NCBI GenBank assembly: GCA_036266155.1 | Contig: DATANR010000411.1 | Coordinates: 1-46,196, forward strand | DNA: 46,196 nt | Origin: SIAJ01 sp036266155 | Lineage (GTDB): Bacteria > Planctomycetota > Planctomycetia > Gemmatales > Gemmataceae | Reading direction: 5' to 3' | In this document: one piece after another, positions 9,501 to 17,572 of the stretch | How positions within the stretch are numbered: position 1 is the first letter of the stretch | How the letters are laid out: every line of letters begins with the position of its first letter | Made by a program: the position numbers and the translations under genes | The notes under the pieces: model-generated | The model's database searches: none | Seen by the model: the letters and a program-made list of their open reading frames with translations, nothing else | Told to the model about the DNA's origin: nothing

Positions 9501-12500
9501 ATCCCTGGCCACGCCGAGTCGATCTACCTCACGGGCCGCAACATCGGTGACGAATACCGCTATGTGCTCGATCGGCGTGGTCAGCCAAAACGGCCGGGCA
9601 ATATGCTGGAGCGGCCGAGTTTGCTGCTCAACCCGTGGGCCATTCGCACCACGGAGACGGGCGAGCAGGTTGCGGCAGGTGGCGACGATTTCAGTCGCGG
9701 CGGCGGCGTTCACGATCCCGTTGGCCTGCCTGATCAACCGGGATTGAGGGCCGGTGGCGGCAACGCGGCCTCCGGGACCGGCGACTTCTCAAACCTCGAT
9801 TTCCTCGCGGATTCGTCGGCCGTCGTCGTCAATCTCGTTCCCGACAAAGATGGTGTGGTCCGCGTGCCGCGCAACAAACTCGGGCCGCACGCGATGGTTC
9901 ACGTCGTCGCGGTCGACCCACTCGGCACGACGGCCCGATCGATCGCACTGCCGGAGCAGCCGGCCAAGTTCAACGATTTGCGGCTGGCCACGGGTCTCGA
10001 TCCGCAGAAGCACTTCACGCAGCAGAAGCAAGTGACCGTCGTGCCGGCCGGCGAGCAATTTGTCATCGCAGATTTGGTGAGTAGTCGGTTCCAGATGTAT
10101 GACAGCCTGCCCAAGGTGTTCGCGTTCTACAAGACGCTCACCAAGGACCCGAACCTGAACGAGTTCGGCTTCGTGATGGGTTGGGACAAACTCAAGCCGG
10201 AAGAGAAGCAGACGCTCTACTCCAAGTATGCGTGCCACGAACTGAACTACTTCCTGTTCCGCAAGGATCAGCCGTTCTTTAACGCGGTCATTCGGCTGTT
10301 TCTGCGGAACAAGAAAGACAAGACGTTCATGGATCACTGGCTGATCGGCGACGCTGTGGCCAGCTATCTCGATCCGTGGCACTACGGCCGGCTCAACACC
10401 GTCGAGCGCGTGCTGCTTGCCCAGCGCATCGCCAACGAGCCTGAGAAGACAATTCGCCATCTCAACGACATGGTCCGGCTGTTGCCGCCGCTGCAGGATC
10501 GTGATCTGTATCTGTTCAACGTCGGCGTCGACTCGGGAGGGCTGGAGACGGACGAGGGGGTCCTCGGCAAGGTGCGTGAGGAGAGGAAGAAGCTAGAGGA
10601 TAAGGCGAAAGATGGGCCGAAGTCCGACGACCGAGGAGAACCCAAGTCCGAAGCTCCGCGGCCGACCGATGGGCTGACGCCGCCGCCGGGCGTTACGATA
10701 CCGGCGCCGGGAATGCCGGGCGGCGGCGCCATGCCGCCGGCGAAGAAGGGGGGGCCAGGGGGTGGTCGCAGGCCGGGCACGCCTGGGGAATATGCGGACA
10801 AAGAGAGCGAACAACGCAACGGCCAAGGCGATAGCAAGAAGGGCAAGGAATCGAAGTCCGAACTGTACTACCGCGGCGACGCCGACAAGCGCAGCGGGAC
10901 TCGTCAACTCTTCCGCAAGCTCGACCCGACCCAGGAATGGGCCGAGAACAACTACTACAAGCGCGTTATCCAGACGCAGATCGCTGACCTCGTGCCGGTT
11001 GGCCGCTTTTGGGCCGACCTCGCCGCACACGATGGCAAGTCGCCGTTTCTCTCGAAGCACCTCGCCGACGCCTCGCGCAATTTCACCGAGATGATGTTCG
11101 CGTTGTCAGTGCTCGATCTGCCATTCGAAGCGCCCAAGCATGAGGTGAAGTTCGAGAATGGCCGCATGAGCCTGACGCCCGGCGGCCGCATGATCGCGTT
11201 CCACGAGGAGGTCCGCCCGGCCGCCGGTCAGGGCGGGCAGGTGCCGATTCTTGTCAGCGAGAATTTCTATCGCAATGGCGATCGCTTCCGCGATGAGAAC
11301 GGCGAACGGCTCGACAAGTTCGTGACGGCCGAGTTCGTCGTTCACACCGTGTACGGCTGCCAGATCGTGGTCACGAACCCGACGTCGTCGAAGCAGAAGC
11401 TGACGGTCCTCCTGCAACTGCCAGTCGGCGCCATCCCGGTGGCCAATGGGCAGTTCACGCGCAGCCTGCCGGTCGATCTGGAGCCGTATCACACGCAGAC
11501 GATCGATTACTTCTTCTACTTCCCGAAGCCGGGCCGGTTCACGCACTTCCCGGTTCATGTGGCGAAGAACGAGCAGTACATTGCCTCCGGAGGACCGTTC
11601 ACGTTTGACGTGGTCGCCAAGCCGACGAAGCTCGACACGCAATCGTGGGAGTACATCTCGCAGAATGGCACGAGCGACGAGGTGCTCGCGTTCTTGAATC
11701 GCGAAAACGTGCGGGCCCTCAACCTCGACAAGATCGCCTTCCGCATGCGCGATCGCGCCTTCTTCGAAAGCGTGACGACGCTGCTCAACGATCGGCACTT
11801 GTATCATCCGACGCTCTGGTCCTTCGGCCTTTACCACGGCGACGTGGCGATTGCCCGGCAATTCCTGCTCAATGCCGACAACATTGTCAACGAGTCCGGC
11901 GGCCCGATCGACTCGACGCTGTTGACGATCAACCCCGTCGATCGCCATCAGTACGAGCATCTGGAATACAAGCCGCTCGTGAACGCGCGCGCTCACGCGC
12001 TCGGCCATCGGCGGCAGATCGTGAACGATGCGTTCCTGGGCCAGTACCACAAATTCCTCAAGACACTGTCGTACCACAAACAACTCGACGACACCGATCT
12101 GTTGGCGACGACGTACTTCTTGCTCTTGCAAGACCGTGTCGACGAGGCGGCCGCGACGTTTGCCCGCGTCAACCCGGACCGCGTCGCCACGAACATTCAG
12201 TACGACTATTGCCAGGCCTATCTCGACATGTTCAACGACGAGCCGAAGAAGGCTCGGTCAATCGCAATGAAGTACGTGAAGCACCCGGTCGATCGCTGGC
12301 GCAACACGTTCACGGCGATTATTTCGCAGCTCGACGAGATCGAGGGCAAGGGGCCGCGCGTCGTCGACGCGAACGACCGCGATCAGCAGCAAGGAGTGCT
12401 GGCCGCGACCGAACCGAACTTCGAGTTCACGCTCGACAACAAGGCGATTCAACTCTCGTGGCAAAACGTCGAGACGATCACCATCAACTACTACTTGATG

Positions 12501-12986
12501 GATGTCGAACTGCTCTTTAGCCGCAACCCGTTCGTGCAGCGGTCCGGCGGGCAGTTCGCGTCGATCCGTCCGAACCTGACGCGTGAGATGAAACTACCCG
12601 CCGGAAAATCGGCGCTGGCGATCCCGTTGCCTGATGAACTGGTTCGCCGCAACGTGCTGGTCGAAGTCACCGGGGCTGGCAAGACACGCACGGGCGCCTA
12701 CTACGCCAACGCGATGGACGTGAAGTTCACCGAGAACTATGGCCAGGTCCGCGTGCTGGAAGGCGCGGAAGGGAAGCCGCTCTCGAAGGTTTACGTGAAA
12801 GTGTACGCGAAGCTCGGTGACGGCTCCGTGAAGTTCCACAAGGACGGCTACACCGACCTGCGTGGCCGCTTCGATTATGTTTCTGTCAACACGCCGGAAC
12901 GACAGCCGATCGAACGCTTCGCGGTTTTGGTGCTGAGCGAGGAACGCGGGGCGTTGATCCGCGACGTGAACCCGCCGCAGCGGTAG
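6594..12986 (+). CDS. Very large exported protein of unknown function
   Basis: A 2130-residue protein starting with a signal peptide (residues 1-28, cleavage near TTRAGDV); GAGGG lies upstream of the ATG. Residues 30-430 look helical, like TPR-type repeats. Residues 430-1000 are beta-rich: FTNKTDFAADEPVKLDLFIK and PGVYVIDFIGGGKSSRALI recall the MG2-type domains of bacterial alpha-2-macroglobulins. Residues 1322-1440 are a low-complexity linker rich in Lys, Glu, Pro and Gly. A further beta-rich stretch (1500-1680), a helical stretch and a C-terminal FN3-like region follow. No thioester motif (C-x-E-Q) is present and there are very few cysteines. An alpha-2-macroglobulin link is possible but unproven. 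A strong terminator follows the gene. Confidence 0.85.
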   Translation: MRRLFTLLQVTILGGLAAIVVMVPTTRAGDVGFIEDFALARDRSEALKQLIPGTEDYYYYQALHYLNTEQFDKAVALSGPWHERHGQTGRLTEIQTRHALLTFDKDPKKSLDYLKNRMGLYFDQQKETVGAPPNLPTTLDQKMIARATLKADAFARWPNLDNFEDAALDWLAADTLNWERRRNLLQRLQRPDIADLPKLIVEDLKAEHAPDYGAFPIHMQLTLAQLDELVKLRPELLNHQAYVRAYITKLQPGADVDWKRDRQATLAYLERLQTFVDRLAPVHNSLKAHIAYHRLAFDRARGIYDAQRFLEYIKLPRFQSYMAQAWNEREESKRHPADLNADYSPTTLMPPIATDEPLVRSYLKQFFVAAASTKEYEPYINDVYLSHLFAETKIENGLGDPETWASRLPPELFRQLKDRIDIDFAFTNKTDFAADEPVKLDLFIKNVPNLLVKVFEINTKTVYRTTLQEVDTDVNLDGLVANSEKTQPFNDPPLRRQARRFEFPEMTKPGVYVIDFIGGGKSSRALIRKGRLRPLVQTGTAGQDIRVIDDQNKPVLDATAWLGGVEYKADKEGTITVPFTAEPGRRPIVLSKGDLSSLDHLNHQPESYRLVAGIHVDRESLLTQNVASILVRPGLYLNNTPVSIKLLEEVKLRVTSVDLNGIPSSVEVPDFKLFEDRESIHEIRVPVRLQHLSVALIAKVKNLSAGKPVDLSASQDFSLNQIDKTDKIEDLHLARFGADYVIELLGRSGEPKMDRPVQLSFKHREFKEEVRAMLKSDAKGRVNLGPLADIVTVTATGPEGVAHKWTLSTDAHTYRVVIHAKVGDPIMVPYLGGETASRADVALFEMRGSDIRADKFDAVAVKDGRLVFNSLAAGDYDLWLKRTGERIRIRVVDGPIEDGYVLGQARHLELAGLKAVTVQSVVADADSLVIQLRDASKFARVHVFASRYQPAFSAYRDLAAVRDAELGGVIPGHAESIYLTGRNIGDEYRYVLDRRGQPKRPGNMLERPSLLLNPWAIRTTETGEQVAAGGDDFSRGGGVHDPVGLPDQPGLRAGGGNAASGTGDFSNLDFLADSSAVVVNLVPDKDGVVRVPRNKLGPHAMVHVVAVDPLGTTARSIALPEQPAKFNDLRLATGLDPQKHFTQQKQVTVVPAGEQFVIADLVSSRFQMYDSLPKVFAFYKTLTKDPNLNEFGFVMGWDKLKPEEKQTLYSKYACHELNYFLFRKDQPFFNAVIRLFLRNKKDKTFMDHWLIGDAVASYLDPWHYGRLNTVERVLLAQRIANEPEKTIRHLNDMVRLLPPLQDRDLYLFNVGVDSGGLETDEGVLGKVREERKKLEDKAKDGPKSDDRGEPKSEAPRPTDGLTPPPGVTIPAPGMPGGGAMPPAKKGGPGGGRRPGTPGEYADKESEQRNGQGDSKKGKESKSELYYRGDADKRSGTRQLFRKLDPTQEWAENNYYKRVIQTQIADLVPVGRFWADLAAHDGKSPFLSKHLADASRNFTEMMFALSVLDLPFEAPKHEVKFENGRMSLTPGGRMIAFHEEVRPAAGQGGQVPILVSENFYRNGDRFRDENGERLDKFVTAEFVVHTVYGCQIVVTNPTSSKQKLTVLLQLPVGAIPVANGQFTRSLPVDLEPYHTQTIDYFFYFPKPGRFTHFPVHVAKNEQYIASGGPFTFDVVAKPTKLDTQSWEYISQNGTSDEVLAFLNRENVRALNLDKIAFRMRDRAFFESVTTLLNDRHLYHPTLWSFGLYHGDVAIARQFLLNADNIVNESGGPIDSTLLTINPVDRHQYEHLEYKPLVNARAHALGHRRQIVNDAFLGQYHKFLKTLSYHKQLDDTDLLATTYFLLLQDRVDEAAATFARVNPDRVATNIQYDYCQAYLDMFNDEPKKARSIAMKYVKHPVDRWRNTFTAIISQLDEIEGKGPRVVDANDRDQQQGVLAATEPNFEFTLDNKAIQLSWQNVETITINYYLMDVELLFSRNPFVQRSGGQFASIRPNLTREMKLPAGKSALAIPLPDELVRRNVLVEVTGAGKTRTGAYYANAMDVKFTENYGQVRVLEGAEGKPLSKVYVKVYAKLGDGSVKFHKDGYTDLRGRFDYVSVNTPERQPIERFAVLVLSEERGALIRDVNPPQR

Positions 12987-13009
12987 CGGGTTCGTTTTGC
13001 CAATACGTC

Positions 13010-13050
13010 GCGCTTGCACGGCAATCGTTGTGCAAGCGCAACGCTTTTTT
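13010..13050 (+). terminator. Rho-independent-type terminator
   Basis: The stem GCGCTTGCAC/GTGCAAGCGC (13010-13019 with 13030-13039) is perfect, has a 10-base loop, and is followed after five bases by six T residues at 13045-13050. It lies 24 bases beyond the stop codon of the 2130-residue gene and upstream of the next gene on the same strand, so the two are probably separate transcripts. Confidence 0.8.
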
Positions 13051-13113
13051 CTGGTCCCCGTTGCCGATTTGTTTGCGTCCCTCTCTATGATGACGCCACG
13101 CGGGAGGGTATCC

Positions 13114-14472
13114 ATGAAGACAATGACGCGTGACCTGCTTTTCGTATGCGCATGCGGGCTCGTCGCCTCCTCGGGAATGGCCGCAGATCCGCCGGCGCGC
13201 AAATACTCCAACGTTCAACGCCTTGCCGTCGAACGCCTCGCCGCCGTCCACGCGGACGTCGAGAAATTGAAGCTGCAGCGCATCGAGATTCCGCCGCGGA
13301 CCGGGCTCAACGACTATCGTTGCATTCTGCACGCGCATGCCGAGGATTCGTCTCACACGGGCGGCACGCTGTCCGAGATGCTGGCTGATGCAAAAAAGGC
13401 CGGCGTTCACGCGATTCTGCTCACCGATCACTACCGGCCGCCGACCGATTTCATCGATGGTCGCTGGCGCGGCTTGAAAGAGGACGTGCTCTTCATTCCC
13501 GGCTCGGAAGCACGCGGCTTTCTGATCTATCCGATGAAGTCGATTCTCGGCCGCATGGAACTCAAGGGTCCGGATTTCGTCAACACCGTTAACGAAGGCG
13601 AAGGATTGATTTTCCTCTCGCACATCGAGGAGCGCAAAGACCATCCATTGGACGGCCTCACCGGCTTGGAAATCTATAATCGCCATTGGGACGCCAAGCG
13701 CGACAAACTATCGCTTTTGTCCCTAGCCGCGATGCTCACCGATCCGAAACAGTTGGCCGACCTCGAAAAGGCGGTCCAATCATATCCGGACGAGGTGCTG
13801 GCCTTTCAATGCGATTACCCGAACGTCTATCTCGACAAGTGGGACGAGGGCACGAAGCGTCAACGGCTGACGGGCGTCGCCGCAAACGATTGCCATCACA
13901 ACCAGATTTTTCTGATCAAGATGGTCGATTCCGACACCGTGCTCGTGGGCACCAACGTCGACGCGGACGACAAGATGCGGAAGGTCACCACGTCGCTGCG
14001 CCCCGGCATCAAGGAGATGACCAAGGGCCACAAGGCCGGCGACATCCTGGTGAAGCTCGACACCGATCCGTATTATCGGTCCTTCCGCAATTCCAGTACA
14101 CACGTGCTCGCGCCGAAATTGGATGAGCCCTCGATCCGCGCAGCGCTCAAGGCCGGCCACGCTTTCGTCGCTCACGATTGGATGTGCGACGCCACCCGCT
14201 TTCGCTTCGATGCCGTCGACACGACGGGCAAGGCGGTCGCGAGTATGGGCGACGAAGTCAAGCGTGCCAATGGTTTGAAACTGAACGCGAAACTGCCGTT
14301 GCCAGCGTTTGTTCGCTTGCTTCGCCAAGGCAAAGAAGTCGCGACGAGCGACGGCAAGGCCGATTTTGAATTCACGGTCACGGAGCCCGGCGCCTACCGT
14401 CTCGAAGCCTGGCTCAAGTTGGACGGCGAGCTACGGCCATGGATCTTCGCGAACCCAATCTATGTGCGCTGA
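13114..14472 (+). CDS. Exported PHP-domain metallohydrolase
   Basis: A 452-residue protein with a signal peptide (LLFVCACGLVASSGMAA). The PHP fold is indicated by the first metal motif ILHAHAEDSSH (His73, His75, His81), the second motif LLTDH (Asp105, His106), a Glu in PGSEARG, a His in FLSHIEE, and a late AANDCHHNQ motif that supplies an Asp and His. PHP enzymes hydrolyse phosphoesters or related bonds with two or three metal ions, and exported forms of this CehA/TrpH-like type are frequent in planctomycetes. The last 70 residues form a beta-rich tail. The start at 13114 is set by GGGAGGG six bases upstream; an earlier in-frame Met lacks such a site. The substrate is unknown. Confidence 0.82.
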   Translation: MKTMTRDLLFVCACGLVASSGMAADPPARKYSNVQRLAVERLAAVHADVEKLKLQRIEIPPRTGLNDYRCILHAHAEDSSHTGGTLSEMLADAKKAGVHAILLTDHYRPPTDFIDGRWRGLKEDVLFIPGSEARGFLIYPMKSILGRMELKGPDFVNTVNEGEGLIFLSHIEERKDHPLDGLTGLEIYNRHWDAKRDKLSLLSLAAMLTDPKQLADLEKAVQSYPDEVLAFQCDYPNVYLDKWDEGTKRQRLTGVAANDCHHNQIFLIKMVDSDTVLVGTNVDADDKMRKVTTSLRPGIKEMTKGHKAGDILVKLDTDPYYRSFRNSSTHVLAPKLDEPSIRAALKAGHAFVAHDWMCDATRFRFDAVDTTGKAVASMGDEVKRANGLKLNAKLPLPAFVRLLRQGKEVATSDGKADFEFTVTEPGAYRLEAWLKLDGELRPWIFANPIYVR

Positions 14473-14500
14473 GCGAGCGGCTTGTCTACGCCGATCGGAC

Positions 14501-16078
14501 TCACAGCTTCTTCAGTATGTCCGCTACTTTGGCGTAATAGAGTTGCTCCCATTCAGGCGCCACCCGGCAATCGCTGTCTTCTTGCGCGCCGCCCGAGCTC
14601 TTGAGTTGCTGGGCCGTCGGCGTGTAGTAGATGTAGCCGTTCGTATAGCCGGCCACGAACGTCGTCGGATGCGGCGAAGTCTTCTTTACCTGAAGGCCAA
14701 TCTCAACTGTCAGTTCTCCGGGGAAGGTGACGAGCACGAAGTCGCCGACACGCAGGCCCACCATCTCGACTTCCAAGGGCTTGCGGCCTGCGGCGAGGTT
14801 GGCGGCCTGATGCTTTTGCAAAAGCGCGAGATTCGTTTGCACGCGCGTGAGCTTTTCCATCGCCTCGATGTTCGCGATGTATGCCCGCAGATTCTTGCGG
14901 TTCGCCTCGTCGAGCTTGCGGAGATCTTCGCGGCCCTGGGCTTTTTCCGTGAGGTAGAGGTGGGAATCGAATGACGGAAATTCATTCGACAGGCTGTACT
15001 TCGTCGTCAACTCCAGAAAAGTCTTGAGATTCAGAGTCGTTCCCTGAAGCGATCGGACCAGCTTCGCTTGTTCGGCAACGAGTATATCGATAAGCTCGGC
15101 ATGGTCGGCACGCGGCAGTGCGATTTTCTCGTTCACGATTCGGAGTGCGGGGCCATCCACGCACTTGGTCTTCCGCGCCGCTTGCAACACGCTGAGGCCA
15201 AGGATGTTGCCAAGCGGTTCGGCATGACGCGGATGGGCGACGTCCTTATAGCGCACAGGGTTGATGTCGCCGGCGCACCCCTGAATGAACAGCGCGATCG
15301 TTCCGTCGCTCGAGTTGTTTTCGATGACGCGCGATGCGAAGCCGACAATGTCGGCGGTGTTCCCGTCGCCGAGCACGCCCATGATTGGGTGGCACGCGAA
15401 GTTGTAGACGACCGCCAGAGTTTGCCCGTCGAGCTTGTCCAGACGCAGGACGCCGATCTGCGGGTCGATGGGGCCGACACCAATCACTTCCTCGTCGGAC
15501 GGCAGCGAATAGGCGTGGCGGACGTCGGCCTCCTTGCCGCTCTTGAGCTTCAGCCGGCGATTCTCCGATACGCGATTCTCAGTGCCAACGCCAACCCCCG
15601 CCCGTACGGGGACCATGTTCGCGACGGCCTTGGCGACGGCGTCGACCGTCTTCGCATCCACGTCGGCACACACGCTGCCATGGCAATGGCTCGCATTGAC
15701 CAGCACCGACTCCGGCGCGATCTTGAGTTCTTTCTGGAGGCGAGCCCGGACCTTGCTGAGATAGTCGTTGCCGATCGACCCAATTTCGCCGATGGCGACG
15801 GCATCGATCGTGATGATCACCGCGGTCGCGTCGTCGGTTCGGAGAACTAGTGCCTTGACATAGAGCGGGTCGTTGGCGGGAATGACGTTCTTGTTCGTGA
15901 TCTCGACTTTAGCCACACCTGCAGTGAGTTGACCGAGCCGACCTGCTCCGACAGCTTGATCCTTGGTCTTCGGTTGATCGGACGCATCCGCCGGAGACGA
16001 GTTTTCCGTGGGAGATTTGAATTCGCCGCAACCGTTCAGCGCGAACGCGAAGCACAGGACCAGAAAAATGCGGGCCAT
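14501..16078 (-). CDS. Neutral ceramidase-like lipoprotein
   Basis: A 525-residue protein. The N-terminus has a lipobox (ALNGC), so Cys17 should be acylated and the protein membrane-anchored after export; a Ser/Asp/Thr-rich spacer follows. The core matches the N-terminal domain of neutral/alkaline non-lysosomal ceramidases, with the zinc histidines in VNASHCHG and YNFACHPIMG, the GCAGDINP loop, and a late YTNGYIYYTPT motif. Ceramidases cleave the amide of ceramide, but planctomycete homologues are many and mostly uncharacterised, so another amide or ester substrate is possible. The C-terminal immunoglobulin-like domain of classic ceramidases is absent. It follows the beta-propeller gene by 58 bases and is probably in its operon. 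Confidence 0.85.
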   Translation of the reverse strand: MARIFLVLCFAFALNGCGEFKSPTENSSPADASDQPKTKDQAVGAGRLGQLTAGVAKVEITNKNVIPANDPLYVKALVLRTDDATAVIITIDAVAIGEIGSIGNDYLSKVRARLQKELKIAPESVLVNASHCHGSVCADVDAKTVDAVAKAVANMVPVRAGVGVGTENRVSENRRLKLKSGKEADVRHAYSLPSDEEVIGVGPIDPQIGVLRLDKLDGQTLAVVYNFACHPIMGVLGDGNTADIVGFASRVIENNSSDGTIALFIQGCAGDINPVRYKDVAHPRHAEPLGNILGLSVLQAARKTKCVDGPALRIVNEKIALPRADHAELIDILVAEQAKLVRSLQGTTLNLKTFLELTTKYSLSNEFPSFDSHLYLTEKAQGREDLRKLDEANRKNLRAYIANIEAMEKLTRVQTNLALLQKHQAANLAAGRKPLEVEMVGLRVGDFVLVTFPGELTVEIGLQVKKTSPHPTTFVAGYTNGYIYYTPTAQQLKSSGGAQEDSDCRVAPEWEQLYYAKVADILKKL

Positions 16079-16136
16079 GGCAGCGTCCTTGGCGGGTTGT
16101 CATTGGGTGGGTATTGGCTCGGACAAATCCGTCCGA

Positions 16137-17327
16137 CTATTTGAATCCGATCGCGGCGAGCGACGGTGCGCCAACACCTTTTAGACCTGTGCGCGATGTC
16201 ACGAAGATACGCGCTCCGTCGGTGGCCGGCGAGCAGAACAGTTCAGAACCGTCGGACGGACGGAATTTCCAGTTCAATTTGCCGGACTCGCAATCGACGG
16301 AATACGCCTGGCCTTCGCCGGCTGCGAAACAAACACCGCCGCGTCGGAGGATCGGGACCGAGTAGATCGCACTCTTACGGCCATCGGCATTGGCGTCGGT
16401 CGCGAACCGCCAGCGCTCCTTGCCGTCGCTTTGATTCAGGCAATACAGATTGCCATCGCACGAGCCAAAGTAAACGGACCGCGCATCGACCACTCCGCCC
16501 GATTCGATTCGGCTCTGCGTTCGGAAGCTCCAGACTTGTTTGCCGGTTTGTTTGTCCAGGCAATAGAAGGCCTTGTCCTGGCTGCCGATGAAGACATGCT
16601 TGTCCGTCGTGACTGCGGCGCCGTAGATCCAGCCGCCCGCCTGAAACGACCAGAGGCGTTTGCCATCGCTCGCGTGCACCGCTACGAGCCGTGATTGATC
16701 GAACACGCTGAGGAAGAGCGTTTCACCGTCGCTGGCGAGTGACGACGGGCGTGCTTGCGTATTCCCCACACGCGCGCGGGCGCCGGGGAAATCGGGCGGG
16801 TCGGCTGGGGCGTCCGTGATGAAATCCGACGTCCAGCTTTGCTTCCCGGTCTTGGCGTTCAAGGCATACAGTTTGCCATCGCTGCCGCCGACATAAACCA
16901 ACTCACGTTTGCTCAGCACCAATGAAGGGCCATCGCAACTCGCCCTACCGAAGTTCCACAGCTCGGCCCCGTCCTTCGCCGCGATCGCCGTAACTCCGTT
17001 CGCCGAGGTGAAATACACACGCTCGCCATCACTGCATGGAGCGTGAAACACGCGCTGCCCATGTTGATGTGCCCAGGCGACTTCGCCATTTTTGCAACGA
17101 TAGGCGCGGACCTCGCCGCGGTCGGTACCGACGATGACCATGTCGTTAACGACCAGCGGATTGTGGGCTTCGTTGCCGAGAAGGTCCTTGGATTCCGACC
17201 ATTCGAGCAGCGGCGTCGACAGGTCCCGATCTTTCAGCGTGGGGGCCGCCTGACCAACATCGACAAGCGCTGTCAGCATTCCAAATGAAATGGCGACCAT
17301 GAACAAGGCGAAGGCTGTGCGAGACAC
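16137..17327 (-). CDS. Exported PQQ-type beta-propeller protein
   Basis: A 396-residue protein with a signal peptide (residues 1-27). It is followed by seven to eight PQQ-like repeats of about 40 residues with the consensus G-x-(L/V)-Y-A-L-(N/D)-x-x-T-G-K-x-x-W. Examples are GKLYALNAKTGKQSW and GNLYCLNQSDGKERW. Such repeats close into a beta-propeller, and there is no dehydrogenase catalytic region. The protein therefore probably binds a ligand or protein rather than acting as a quinoprotein enzyme. The start is assigned to a GTG at 17327 because AAGGAG lies five bases upstream; the next in-frame ATG upstream has no such site and would add a charged leader. The ceramidase-like gene follows closely. 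Confidence 0.85.
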   Translation of the reverse strand: MSRTAFALFMVAISFGMLTALVDVGQAAPTLKDRDLSTPLLEWSESKDLLGNEAHNPLVVNDMVIVGTDRGEVRAYRCKNGEVAWAHQHGQRVFHAPCSDGERVYFTSANGVTAIAAKDGAELWNFGRASCDGPSLVLSKRELVYVGGSDGKLYALNAKTGKQSWTSDFITDAPADPPDFPGARARVGNTQARPSSLASDGETLFLSVFDQSRLVAVHASDGKRLWSFQAGGWIYGAAVTTDKHVFIGSQDKAFYCLDKQTGKQVWSFRTQSRIESGGVVDARSVYFGSCDGNLYCLNQSDGKERWRFATDANADGRKSAIYSVPILRRGGVCFAAGEGQAYSVDCESGKLNWKFRPSDGSELFCSPATDGARIFVTSRTGLKGVGAPSLAAIGFK

Positions 17328-17332
17328 GGTTT

Positions 17333-17338
17333 CTCCTT
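17333..17338 (-). promoter_or_regulatory. Ribosome binding site fixing a GTG start
   Basis: AAGGAG on the minus strand, five bases before the GTG at 17327. It decides the start of the beta-propeller gene and restores a clean signal peptide. Confidence 0.7.
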
Positions 17339-17398
17339 CATTGAACACCGGCCTCACGGCCGGCGGAAGAAGTGGATGCACGTCGTCTCCTGGCAAGT

Positions 17399-17548
17399 TT
17401 ACCAGCGCGGAGTGCGTCCGGGCAAAGGAATTGCGTTATCGTCGAACGTCCGCGGACGGCTGATTCGGTCGTGCTTGAAGACGCTCGGCGACGGATCGCG
17501 TTTGCCGGCCAGGAACGAACTGAGATCGGCGGCATCGGGGTGCGTCAC
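17399..17548 (-). CDS. Possible 49-residue remnant downstream of sigma factor
   Basis: A short frame, GTG to TAA, right after the sigma factor gene on the same strand. It begins VTHPDAADLSSFLAGKRDPS and ends PLPGRTPRW. The opening resembles the short N-terminal helix (HPD-x-x-x-L-x-x-F-x-x-G) of kinases and zinc-finger anti-sigma proteins often encoded after planctomycete ECF sigma genes. If so, it is a leftover of such a partner. The similarity is from memory of the pattern and is weak, and the frame could be chance. Confidence 0.25.
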   Translation of the reverse strand: MTHPDAADLSSFLAGKRDPSPSVFKHDRISRPRTFDDNAIPLPGRTPRW

Positions 17549-17572
17549 GGCGAAACGTCCTGCCTCGTGGAT

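Noticed and set aside
10200..10260. A thioester site in the 2130-residue protein
   Set aside because: The cysteines seen lie in YACHELNYF, VYGCQIVV and YDYCQAYL. None fits C-x-E-Q, so a classical macroglobulin thioester is excluded.
16137..17327. A PQQ-dependent dehydrogenase
   Set aside because: Only propeller repeats are present, about 396 residues, without the disulphide pair, catalytic Asp or haem domain of quinoprotein dehydrogenases.
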